Assembly: GCF_000695795.1 (NCBI RefSeq)
Contig: NZ_JNCA01000019.1
Location: forward strand, 1-62,646
Reading direction: 5' to 3'
Length of the DNA: 62,646 nt
Source of the DNA: Flavobacterium seoulense
Lineage (GTDB): Bacteria > Bacteroidota > Bacteroidia > Flavobacteriales > Flavobacteriaceae
Position numbers and translations under genes: made by a program. The notes below the pieces were generated by a model. That model did not search any database and was not told the DNA's origin. It worked only from the letters and a program-made list of their open reading frames with translations. Below are positions 7,806-14,821 of this stretch, piece after piece; within the stretch, counting starts at the first letter, position 1, and each line of letters opens with the position of its first letter.

Positions 7806-8762
7806 TTGAAAAAAGTTTGCTTACTATTACTCCTGTTTTCAATTAGCCAAATTTATTCTCAAATTGCCGGCTGCACTGACCCATTATCAAAAAACTACAA
7901 TCCGCAAGCGACAATTAATGACGGTAGCTGTAAATACAAATCGGTTAAAATCAAACCTACTTTTACAGTAAAGCTCAGCGATTCTATAGTAGAAACTTCG
8001 GGAATAATTACTTTTGATAATTTATTGTGGACACACAATGACGATACCGATACTACTATTTACGGACTCGATACTTTAGGAAATATTAAAAAGAAAATAA
8101 ATTTAAATAGAGTAATTAACACCGACTGGGAAGAGATTTCACAGGACAGCAGCTATATTTATGTAGGTGATTTTGGCAACAATTACCAAGGTAATAGAAC
8201 TGATTTACATATTTTAAGAATCGAAAAAAACTCTTTTTTAGCCAATCAGGCTGTAATAGATACGATTTCATTTTCTTATGCTGATCAAATCGATTTTTCA
8301 GCACAAAAGCCCAATACCACTAATTTTGATTGTGAAGCTTTCATTGTTTCTCAAGACAGTATTTATTTGTTTACCAAACAATGGAATTCGTCTAAAACCA
8401 GTATTTATGCATTACCTAAAACACCCGGAAATCACATCGCCCAATTAAAACAAACACTCGATACGAAAAGCTTAGTTACTGGCGCCATTTACTTAGAAGA
8501 CAAAAAACTAATTGCGCTTTGTGGTTATTCTAAAATGGGGAAAACGTTTATCTATCTTTTATCTGATTTTAAAGACTACGATTTTTTATCAGGAAATAAA
8601 CGAAAAATTAAACTAAAACTTCCTTTTCATCAAATTGAAGGAATCACGACTACAGATGGGAAATTGTTTTATTTAACGAATGAACTCTTTATTAAAAAGC
8701 CAATCGCTAATAATCCGCAACAATTGCATTGGTTTGATTTGAGTTCTCATTTAAAACTTTAA
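7806..8762 (+). CDS. Secreted propeller-like protein with GCTDP...DGSC motif
   Basis: A 318-residue exported protein of unknown function. It starts at TTG, since no ATG precedes the signal peptide (KKVCLLLLLFSISQIYSQ). Residues 22-42 form a cysteine-bounded motif, GCTDP-x-SKNYNP-x6-DGSC, a short repeat seen in many secreted Bacteroidetes proteins. The rest alternates strands with Asp/Asn-rich turns (WTHNDDTDTTIYGLD, DWEEISQDSSYIYVGDFGNN, DCEAFIVSQDSIYLFTK, QIEGITTTDGKLFYLTNE), which resembles a SdiA-regulated-like or esterase-type beta-propeller. The propeller assignment is inferred from this periodicity. It is probably periplasmic or at the cell surface. Confidence 0.75.
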   Translation: MKKVCLLLLLFSISQIYSQIAGCTDPLSKNYNPQATINDGSCKYKSVKIKPTFTVKLSDSIVETSGIITFDNLLWTHNDDTDTTIYGLDTLGNIKKKINLNRVINTDWEEISQDSSYIYVGDFGNNYQGNRTDLHILRIEKNSFLANQAVIDTISFSYADQIDFSAQKPNTTNFDCEAFIVSQDSIYLFTKQWNSSKTSIYALPKTPGNHIAQLKQTLDTKSLVTGAIYLEDKKLIALCGYSKMGKTFIYLLSDFKDYDFLSGNKRKIKLKLPFHQIEGITTTDGKLFYLTNELFIKKPIANNPQQLHWFDLSSHLKL

Positions 8763-8785
8763 TAGCAACTTCCGTATTTAAAACT

Positions 8786-8793
8786 TACTTTTG
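8786..8793 (+). promoter_or_regulatory. Promoter -7 box TACTTTTG for the ABC-F gene
   Basis: An exact TAnnTTTG match followed by C, 58 bases before the GTG start of the ABC-F gene. Confidence 0.6.
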
Positions 8794-8851
8794 CAAAAAG
8801 TTGTGATTGTAAAACACTCATGACTTATAATTTATAACTCAAACATACAAA

Positions 8852-10714
8852 GTGAATTACTTATCAGTCGAAAACATATCCAAATCTTTTGGCGAAAGAA
8901 CCTTATTTGGTAACATCTCTTTCGGAATCAACAAAGACCAAAAAATTGCTTTTATAGCCAAAAATGGTTCGGGAAAAACCACCATTATGAGCATTATCAA
9001 TGGGCTGGACGAACCTGATACTGGGCAAGTAGTTTTGCGAAAAGGAATCAGAATGGCGTTTTTATCGCAAGACAATAATCTGCAAGATGAATTGACTATT
9101 GAAGAAAGTATTTTTGCTTCGGATAATGAAACGCTGAAAGTAATTGAACAGTACGAAAAAGCATTAGAAAATCCGGAAGACGAAGAAGCATATCAAAAAG
9201 CTTTTGATAATATGGATCGTCACAATGCATGGGATTTTGAAACTCAATACAAACAAATTCTTTTCAAATTAAAACTGGAAGATTTTAAACTAAAAGTAAA
9301 AAATCTTTCGGGAGGACAAAAAAAACGTCTTTCTTTAGCTATAATCTTAATCAACCGTCCTGATTTATTAATCCTTGACGAACCTACGAATCATCTGGAT
9401 TTAGAAATGATTGAATGGCTAGAAAGCTATTTTGCTAAAGAAAACATTACGCTATTTATGGTTACACACGACCGTTTTTTCTTAGAGCGTGTTTGTAACG
9501 AAATTTTAGAATTAGACAACGGGAAATTATACCAATACAAAGGAAATTACTCTTATTATTTAGAGAAAAAAGAGGAACGAATTGCTTCTGAAAATGCCAG
9601 TATTGACAAAGCTCAAAATTTATTCGTAAAAGAATTAGAATGGATGCGTCGCCAACCTAAAGCTAGAACTACCAAATCTAAATCGCGTCAGGATGATTTT
9701 TACGTTATCAAAGAAAAAGCACAAAGCCGCCGAAAAGAGAATAAAGTAGAACTTGAAATCAACATGGAACGAATGGGAAGCAAGATTATTGAGCTTCATA
9801 AACTTTCTAAAAAATTCAAAGACAAAGTTATTCTCGATAATTTCAGTTTTGATTTTCAACGTGGCGAACGCATTGGAATCATTGGTAAAAACGGAACTGG
9901 AAAATCGACTTTCTTAAATCTGTTAACCGGAACTATTCCTCCAGATTCAGGAAGAGTGGTTAAAGGCGATACCATAAAAGTGGGTTATTACACACAATCT
10001 GGAATCAATCCAAAAGCTGGACAACGTGTTATTGATATTATCAAAGAATACGGAGAGTTTATTCCGCTGGCAAAAGGAAGAATTATTTCGGCTTCCCAAT
10101 TGTTAGAGCGTTTCCTTTTTGACGCTAAAAAACAATATGATTTTGTAGATAAATTAAGTGGTGGCGAGTTGAAACGTTTGTATTTATGTACGGTTTTGAT
10201 TCAGAATCCAAACTTTTTGATTCTCGACGAGCCAACAAACGATTTGGATATCGTGACTTTAAACGTTTTAGAAAGTTTTTTACTGGATTATCCTGGCTGT
10301 TTATTGGTCGTTTCTCACGATCGTTACTTTATGGATAAAATTGTAGACCATTTATTTGTCTTTAGAGGACAAGGTGAAATCGAAAATTTCCCTGGAAACT
10401 ATTCTGATTTCAGAGCTTATGAAGACAGTGCTGATGTAGCTCAAAAAGAAGAAAACAAAGCCGAAAAAAAAGAATGGAAACAAAAAAATCCAACTGGAAA
10501 TTTGAGTTTTAACGAACAAAAAGAATATCAAAAAATAGAACGCGAAATCAAAGATTTAGAAGCTGACAAAGCTAAAATCGAATTATTATTCTCAGAAGGA
10601 AAAGTTGCTGATGCTGATATTGAGAAAAAAGCTAAAGAATTAGAAAATATTATCAATAAAATTGAAGCCAAAGAAGAACGCTGGTTTGAGCTTTCGGCAA
10701 AAATGGAAGGATAA
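8852..10714 (+). CDS. ABC-F family ATPase, Uup type
   Basis: A soluble ATPase with two ABC cassettes and no membrane domain, of the ABC-F class that acts on ribosomes. In the 620-residue protein, cassette 1 has AKNGSGKTT (36-44), LSGGQKKRLS and LLILDEPTNHLD. Cassette 2 has GKNGTGKST, LSGGELKRLY and FLILDEPTNDLD. The C-terminal 80 residues (from LSFNEQKEYQKIEREI) form the charged coiled coil typical of Uup, linked to DNA and ribosome binding. Walker A of cassette 1 has Ala in place of the first Gly. It starts with GTG. No antibiotic-resistance role is implied. Confidence 0.92.
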   Translation: MNYLSVENISKSFGERTLFGNISFGINKDQKIAFIAKNGSGKTTIMSIINGLDEPDTGQVVLRKGIRMAFLSQDNNLQDELTIEESIFASDNETLKVIEQYEKALENPEDEEAYQKAFDNMDRHNAWDFETQYKQILFKLKLEDFKLKVKNLSGGQKKRLSLAIILINRPDLLILDEPTNHLDLEMIEWLESYFAKENITLFMVTHDRFFLERVCNEILELDNGKLYQYKGNYSYYLEKKEERIASENASIDKAQNLFVKELEWMRRQPKARTTKSKSRQDDFYVIKEKAQSRRKENKVELEINMERMGSKIIELHKLSKKFKDKVILDNFSFDFQRGERIGIIGKNGTGKSTFLNLLTGTIPPDSGRVVKGDTIKVGYYTQSGINPKAGQRVIDIIKEYGEFIPLAKGRIISASQLLERFLFDAKKQYDFVDKLSGGELKRLYLCTVLIQNPNFLILDEPTNDLDIVTLNVLESFLLDYPGCLLVVSHDRYFMDKIVDHLFVFRGQGEIENFPGNYSDFRAYEDSADVAQKEENKAEKKEWKQKNPTGNLSFNEQKEYQKIEREIKDLEADKAKIELLFSEGKVADADIEKKAKELENIINKIEAKEERWFELSAKMEG

Positions 10715-10728
10715 AAAACTTCATCCTC

Positions 10729-10766
10729 AAAGTCCCTTTATTTTATACAAATACTGGGGCTTTTTT
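10729..10766 (+). terminator. Probable terminator of the ABC-F gene
   Basis: AAAGTCCC pairs with GGGGCTTT (one G-T pair) across a 19-base loop, followed by a T run. It is weaker than the other terminators because of the long loop. Confidence 0.5.
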
Positions 10767-10809
10767 ATAAGAATATAAAAAGCCATTTTTTTACTTTAGA
10801 ATTAGATAT

Positions 10810-10817
10810 TATCTTTG
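10810..10817 (+). promoter_or_regulatory. Promoter -7 box TATCTTTG for carbonic anhydrase
   Basis: An exact TAnnTTTG match 17 bases upstream of the ATG at 10835, giving a very short leader. Confidence 0.65.
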
Positions 10818-10834
10818 AAAAAAAATACAGAACT

Positions 10835-11461
10835 ATGGACATCAAACAAATTTTTGAAAATAACAAAAAGTGGATTACTAAACAACTCCAAACTGACGAA
10901 ACCTATTTTGACAAATTAGGAGCTGGACAAGCGCCTGAAATTCTATACATTGGTTGTTCAGATAGTCGTGTAACCGCCGAAGAAGTAATGGGATTACAAC
11001 CTGGTGAGGTTTTTGTTCACAGAAACATTGCTAATATGGTTCCTAACACCGATTTGAATTCGATGTCGGTTATTAATTATGCCGTGAGTCACTTAAAAGT
11101 TAATCATATTGTAGTTTGCGGTCATTATGGTTGTGGTGGAGTTCTTGCCGCTATGCAACAATCTGATTTAGGAATTTTAAATCCTTGGTTAAGAAACATT
11201 AGAGATGTCTATCGAATTCACAGAGAAGAATTAGATGCAATAACTAATGATTCTGAGAGATACAAAAGATTAGTTGAATTGAACGTTCAGGAACAATGTA
11301 TCAATATCATTAAAACTGCCGAAGTTCAAAAAGCAAACAGTGAAAGAGATTTAAAAGTGTACGGTTGGGTTTTTGATATTCACTCAGGAGAATTGATTGA
11401 CTTAAAAATCAATTTTGATGAAATTTTAAAAGATATTACTAAAATTTATAAAATAGTCTAA
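10835..11461 (+). CDS. Beta-class carbonic anhydrase
   Basis: A zinc enzyme that interconverts CO2 and bicarbonate. The 208-residue sequence contains CSDSRVTAEE with zinc ligand C41 and the D43/R45 catalytic pair, and VVCGHYGCGGV with ligands H97 and C100. Length and layout fit a cytoplasmic plant-type beta-CA. It stands alone with its own promoter and a strong terminator. No bicarbonate transporter is nearby, so it probably serves general CO2/pH balance and carboxylation rather than a dedicated uptake system. Confidence 0.95.
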   Translation: MDIKQIFENNKKWITKQLQTDETYFDKLGAGQAPEILYIGCSDSRVTAEEVMGLQPGEVFVHRNIANMVPNTDLNSMSVINYAVSHLKVNHIVVCGHYGCGGVLAAMQQSDLGILNPWLRNIRDVYRIHREELDAITNDSERYKRLVELNVQEQCINIIKTAEVQKANSERDLKVYGWVFDIHSGELIDLKINFDEILKDITKIYKIV

Positions 11462-11486
11462 CACTATTTTGATGTAGAAATAAACT

Positions 11487-11526
11487 AAAAAATCCCGTCT
11501 CGATAGCTTCGAGACGGGATTTTTTT
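11487..11526. terminator. Strong bidirectional terminator
   Basis: A perfect stem, AATCCCGTCTCGA with TCGAGACGGGATT, on a five-base loop, flanked by A and T runs. It ends the carbonic anhydrase gene (+) and the transaldolase gene (-), which converge here. Confidence 0.9.
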
Positions 11527-11545
11527 ATTGGGATAAAAAGTTAAA

Positions 11546-12205
11546 TTACTTCTTGTTTCCTTTTTCGAAATCAGCAACAAACTGCGCTAATCCAATATCA
11601 GTTAATGGGTGTTTCAATAAACCGTAGATTGAAGAAAGAGGTCCTGTCATAACATCGGCACCAATTTTAGCACAGTTAACTACGTGCATTGTGTGACGTA
11701 CAGAAGCAGCTAGAATTTGAGTTTCGTAACCGTAGTTATCATAGATATCTCTAATTTCCTGAATAAGGTTCAATCCGTCTGTAGAAACGTCATCTAATCT
11801 TCCTAAGAAAGGAGAAACATAAGTAGCACCAGCTTTAGCAGCTAATAAAGCTTGTCCTGCTGAGAATACTAAAGTTACATTAGTTTTAATTCCTTTATCT
11901 GAAAAATATTTAGCAGCCTGAACACCTTCTTTAGTCATAGGCAATTTTACTACGATTTGCTCGTGTAATTCAGCTAATTCTTCACCTTCTCTTACCATTC
12001 CTTCAAAGTCCAAAGCATTTACCTCAGCACTTACATCACCATCAACAAGATTACAAATATCAACATAGTGTTTCAAGATGTTATCTTTTCCTGTGATTCC
12101 TTCTTTAGCCATTAAAGATGGGTTTGTAGTTACACCATCTAATACACCTAAAGATTGTGCTTCTTTGATTTGAGCTAAATTAGCTGTGTCAATAAAAAAT
12201 TTCAT
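11546..12205 (-). CDS. Transaldolase, small FSA/TalC-like type
   Basis: A 219-residue short-form transaldolase of the pentose phosphate pathway, moving a dihydroxyacetone unit between sugar phosphates. It opens [16 protein letters not shown], contains [14 protein letters not shown], and has the Schiff-base lysine in [10 protein letters not shown]. The family also includes fructose-6-phosphate aldolase, and sequence alone does not fully separate the two; most genomes annotate this form as transaldolase. It has its own promoter (TAAATTTG at 12280-12287) and a leader hairpin at 12243-12261. Confidence 0.94.
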   Translation of the reverse strand: MKFFIDTANLAQIKEAQSLGVLDGVTTNPSLMAKEGITGKDNILKHYVDICNLVDGDVSAEVNALDFEGMVREGEELAELHEQIVVKLPMTKEGVQAAKYFSDKGIKTNVTLVFSAGQALLAAKAGATYVSPFLGRLDDVSTDGLNLIQEIRDIYDNYGYETQILAASVRHTMHVVNCAKIGADVMTGPLSSIYGLLKHPLTDIGLAQFVADFEKGNKK

Positions 12206-12242
12206 AATTTATATATTTAATTGTTTTTAGATTATTTTTTAA

Positions 12243-12261
12243 AAGTGTTTTTTAAACACTT
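12243..12261 (-). other. Leader hairpin in front of transaldolase
   Basis: AAGTGTTT and AAACACTT form an eight-base-pair stem with a three-base loop. It lies between the -7 box and the ATG, so it should be in the mRNA leader. It could also act as a weak terminator for the upstream gene. Confidence 0.5.
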
Positions 12262-12279
12262 GTATTTTGTTAAGCGTTG

Positions 12280-12287
12280 CAAATTTA
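12280..12287 (-). promoter_or_regulatory. Promoter -7 box TAAATTTG for transaldolase
   Basis: An exact TAnnTTTG match followed by C on the minus strand, 75 bases upstream of the transaldolase start. Confidence 0.65.
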
Positions 12288-12295
12288 CAATTATA

Positions 12296-12502
12296 TTACT
12301 TAATAGAATTATTTTTATTCAATTCTTTCAATTCATCACGAATTTCTTCTAAAACATTTAATAAGTCTTCTCTATGCGTTTCAGCATTATTAATTTTATT
12401 ACTTATTGCTTTAAATATTCTCCGAATTACAAACCACAAAAAGGCAATAAATAATAACGGAAAAATTATTTCTTTTAAATCTTCAATATCTCTAAATTCC
12501 AT
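12296..12502 (-). CDS. 68-residue membrane protein with coiled-coil tail
   Basis: A small protein with one transmembrane helix (about residues 12-30, IIFPLLFIAFLWFVIRRIF). A basic stretch and a charged heptad-like tail follow (ETHREDLLNVLEEIRDELKELNK). It starts 3 bases after the SDR oxidoreductase gene stop, so it is the second gene of that operon. I do not recognise a family. Single-helix proteins with such tails often act as subunits or scaffolds, but no role can be assigned here. Confidence 0.65.
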   Translation of the reverse strand: MEFRDIEDLKEIIFPLLFIAFLWFVIRRIFKAISNKINNAETHREDLLNVLEEIRDELKELNKNNSIK

Positions 12503-12505
12503 AAT

Positions 12506-13309
12506 TTATAGTTTATAATGGTTCATCAGCATTTTTTCATATACTTTATCTGGCAATAAACGTTTTAATACAATGGAGAATTTTTGCATAAAAATACCCA
12601 CCTTATAATGAATCTTAGGATTTTTTTCCTGAATGATGTTATAAACCGCTATAGCCATTTCATCAGGATTACTTCCACTATCTACGTGCTCATCCATCAT
12701 TTTCAAAGTATTTCCGTAAGGAACTTCATAAGCCGAATTTTTAATTAGAGGAGCATGAAAACGTCCTGAAGCAATATTAGTTGCAAAATCACCCGGAGCC
12801 ACATTAGTAATATTGATTCCAAAAGATTTCACTTCCATACGCAAAGCTTCGGTAATTAATTCTAAAGCACCCTTTGAAGCCGAATAAACACTGCGATAAG
12901 GCAAACCCATATAACCCGCAATCGATGTCACATTAATAATCAATCCTGATTTTTGCTGGCGCATTTGAGGCAAAACGGCCTTCATCACTTCAATAGGACC
13001 AAAAAAATTAGTCTCGAAATTATTCTTAATTTCCGAAGTCGGAATTTCTTCCAAAGGACCAGTAATTCCTACTCCAGCATTATTGATTACAACATCTAAT
13101 CGACCCGAAATAGCAATAACTTTTGCAACAGCAGCCTGAATGGTAGCTACTTCTCTAACATCTAATGCTACTAATGGAAAAACGGAGTTAAGGACTTTTT
13201 CGGGATTTCGGCTTGTTCCATAAACAATAAAACCTTTATGATGTAAATATTCTCCAATAGATTTCCCTATTCCCGAAGAACCTCCGGTTATCAAAACTAC
13301 TTTGCTCAT
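12506..13309 (-). CDS. Short-chain dehydrogenase/reductase (SDR)
   Basis: A 267-residue classical SDR using NAD(P)H. The cofactor motif is TGGSSGIGKSIG near the N-terminus, then NNAGVG, a catalytic serine in NVTSIAGY, and YSASKGA with catalytic Tyr and Lys. GTSRNPEK after strand 2 (Arg and Lys in place of an acidic residue) suggests NADPH preference. The C-terminus (FMQKFSIVLKRLLPDKVYEKMLMNHYKL) is hydrophobic and may touch the membrane or a lipid substrate. The substrate is unknown. A 68-residue membrane protein follows directly downstream. Confidence 0.9.
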   Translation of the reverse strand: MSKVVLITGGSSGIGKSIGEYLHHKGFIVYGTSRNPEKVLNSVFPLVALDVREVATIQAAVAKVIAISGRLDVVINNAGVGITGPLEEIPTSEIKNNFETNFFGPIEVMKAVLPQMRQQKSGLIINVTSIAGYMGLPYRSVYSASKGALELITEALRMEVKSFGINITNVAPGDFATNIASGRFHAPLIKNSAYEVPYGNTLKMMDEHVDSGSNPDEMAIAVYNIIQEKNPKIHYKVGIFMQKFSIVLKRLLPDKVYEKMLMNHYKL

Positions 13310-13320
13310 TTTTAAGTTGT

Positions 13321-13348
13321 GAGTTATTCGTTATGAGTTATTCGTTAT
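13321..13348. repeat. Tandem 14-bp repeat, two copies
   Basis: GAGTTATTCGTTAT occurs twice head to tail, directly upstream of the SDR gene. It may be a spacer repeat or a protein-binding site. Confidence 0.7.
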
Positions 13349-13437
13349 GACCTTAAATCAAAGTTTTGAGTTTTATAAAAAACACTCCACTTTTAACTTA
13401 TAACCAATAACATCTAACTTCTGAAAAAGTCCAAAAA

Positions 13438-13461
13438 TAAAAAAATCCTCCCGAAGGAAGA
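13438..13461 (-). terminator. Terminator of the SRP RNA
   Basis: On the minus strand TCTTCC-TTCG-GGAGGA forms a six-base-pair stem with the very stable UUCG loop, followed by a run of seven T. It is the first terminator after the SRP RNA. Confidence 0.8.
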
Positions 13462-13482
13462 CTACTTTTGAAAAAATTCTGA

Positions 13483-13496
13483 TTCGCCGCGGCGAA
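13483..13496. repeat. GC-rich 14-bp perfect palindrome
   Basis: TTCGCCGCGGCGAA, flanked by TCTG and CAGA which extend the pairing. It stands out in this AT-rich DNA. It lies between the 3' end of the SRP RNA and its terminator, and shares the core CGCCGCGGCG with a palindrome at 61104-61117. Confidence 0.75.
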
Positions 13497-13513
13497 CAGA
13501 TTAAATAAAAAAT

Positions 13514-13606
13514 GGCAAGCGACCTACATCGCACCGCTCAACCACGTACCCTTGCTATGTTCCCATCCTGGGGGAGTCTGCAGGAGCTGGTCGTGTAGGA
13601 CTTGCC
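13514..13606 (-). ncRNA. ffs: Small signal recognition particle RNA (4.5S-type)
   Basis: This is the SRP RNA that scaffolds Ffh and stimulates docking to FtsY. Read on the minus strand, the ends pair: GGCAAG with CTTGCC and CCTACA with TGTAGG. The tip carries the diagnostic helix 8: a CCCCCAGG strand, AUG-GGAA-CAU with the GGAA tetraloop, then AGCAAGGG. The AGG/AGCA internal loop is the Ffh-binding site. At about 93-100 nt it is the small form without an Alu domain. Promoter and terminator both flank it. The exact mature ends were not determined; I give the outer pairing. Confidence 0.93.
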
Positions 13607-13610
13607 GCTG

Positions 13611-13640
13611 CAAATATACAATCTTTTTATATTTTTACAA
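13611..13640 (-). promoter_or_regulatory. SRP RNA promoter
   Basis: A complete Bacteroidetes promoter on the minus strand: TTG, a 19-base spacer, then TATATTTG followed by C. Transcription should begin within a few bases of the GGCAAG end of the RNA. Confidence 0.8.
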
Positions 13641-13646
13641 GCCCTT

Positions 13647-13676
13647 TTGTATGCTTAAAATAACATTGTATATTAG
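13647..13676 (+). promoter_or_regulatory. Promoter of the glutamine cyclotransferase gene
   Basis: TTG, a 19-base spacer and TATATTAG, one mismatch from TAnnTTTG, ending 19 bases before the chosen ATG. It sits back to back with the SRP RNA promoter. Confidence 0.55.
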
Positions 13677-13695
13677 AACTCTTAAAATTCAGAAC

Positions 13696-14745
13696 ATGAA
13701 AAAACATAACTTACTATCTTTCATTTTATTAGGAAGTCTTCTTTCAAACTGCGGAGATACAAAAAATAGAGAAAACAACTTATTTAATTTTGATTCTTCT
13801 AAAATTTCAGCACAATATCAGCCACAACAGAGCCTTGATTTGTCTATTTTAAACCCAAAATCGAAGGCAGTAGACAGCATTGTATACTACATTAATGATG
13901 CTAAAGTTAAAACGGTAAAAGGTCTTGAAAAGCTTTCTTTTGATTTGAAAGACCAAAAATTAGGCTACCAAAATATCAAAGCCTTAGTTTATTTTGAAGG
14001 GGAAAATGCAGAGACTACAACCCGAATTGAAGTGGTTTCGAATATTCAGCCTAAATTATTAAAATACACTATTTTAAATACCTATCCTCATGATGTCAAT
14101 GCTTTTACCGAAGGTTTAGAATTCTACAAAGACACCTTATATGAAAGTACGGGACAAAAAGGAAATTCTTATTTTAGAAAATTCGATTACAAAACAGGAA
14201 AAGTTTTTAAACAAGTTGACTTAGATCCAAAATATTTTGGCGAAGGAATTACTATTATAAATGGAAAAATATTTCAGTTAAGCTGGCAGGAAAAAACAGG
14301 TTTTATTTACGATGCCAAAACATTAAAACTGGAAAAAACTTTTACCTACGACAAAGAAATTGAAGGCTGGGGAATGACTAATGATGGCAAATACATCTAC
14401 CAATCGGACGGAACGGAGAAAATCTGGAAAATGGATCCTGAAACTCAAAAAATGATCGATTACATTAATGTTTATTCGGGAAGTTCAAAAATAAAAGCAG
14501 TTAATGAATTAGAATTAATCGACGGAAAATTCTATGCTAATATTTGGCAAAAAGACGCCATTGCAATCATAGATCCTGCTAATGGTGCGGTTGAAGGAAT
14601 TATTGATTTATCTAAATTACGCAAAGAACTTAAAAGCCCAACAGCCGAAGTTTTAAACGGAATTGCTTATAATCCTAAAACTAAATCCATTTTTGTTGCC
14701 GGAAAAAACTGGGATAAAATGTTTGAAATTAAAGTTTCTGAATAA
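13696..14745 (+). CDS. Glutaminyl-peptide cyclotransferase lipoprotein
   Basis: A 349-residue lipoprotein of the plant-type glutamine cyclotransferase family, which turns N-terminal glutamine of exported proteins into pyroglutamate. The lipobox is LLSNC with lipid-attachment C19. After an Ig-like linker (about 25-125) comes the five-bladed propeller with YPHDVNAFTEGLEFY, YESTGQKGNS, GEGITIINGKIFQLSW, EGWGMTNDGKYIYQSDG and VNELELIDGKFYANIW. I chose the ATG at 13696: a longer frame from 13552 would run through the SRP RNA gene and the promoter. Confidence 0.92.
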   Translation: MKKHNLLSFILLGSLLSNCGDTKNRENNLFNFDSSKISAQYQPQQSLDLSILNPKSKAVDSIVYYINDAKVKTVKGLEKLSFDLKDQKLGYQNIKALVYFEGENAETTTRIEVVSNIQPKLLKYTILNTYPHDVNAFTEGLEFYKDTLYESTGQKGNSYFRKFDYKTGKVFKQVDLDPKYFGEGITIINGKIFQLSWQEKTGFIYDAKTLKLEKTFTYDKEIEGWGMTNDGKYIYQSDGTEKIWKMDPETQKMIDYINVYSGSSKIKAVNELELIDGKFYANIWQKDAIAIIDPANGAVEGIIDLSKLRKELKSPTAEVLNGIAYNPKTKSIFVAGKNWDKMFEIKVSE

Positions 14746-14765
14746 ATTTTCACCTATTGGTTTAC

Positions 14766-14797
14766 AAAAAAAGAGGAGCAATTGCTCCTCTTTTTTT
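14766..14797. terminator. Bidirectional terminator GAGGAGCAATTGCTCCTC
   Basis: A perfect 18-base palindrome flanked by seven A and seven T. It serves both the cyclotransferase gene (+) and the branching enzyme gene (-). Confidence 0.9.
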
Positions 14798-14821
14798 ATG
14801 CCTTAAATGCTATTTCTAGTT

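Noticed and set aside
8852..10714. Antibiotic-resistance ribosomal protection role for the ABC-F protein
   Set aside because: The C-terminal coiled coil and overall pattern fit the housekeeping Uup type. No resistance gene context is present.
13552..13695. Longer start of the glutamine cyclotransferase reading from inside the SRP RNA
   Set aside because: The extension is the complement of the SRP RNA and crosses the promoter. A proper lipoprotein signal begins at the ATG at 13696.
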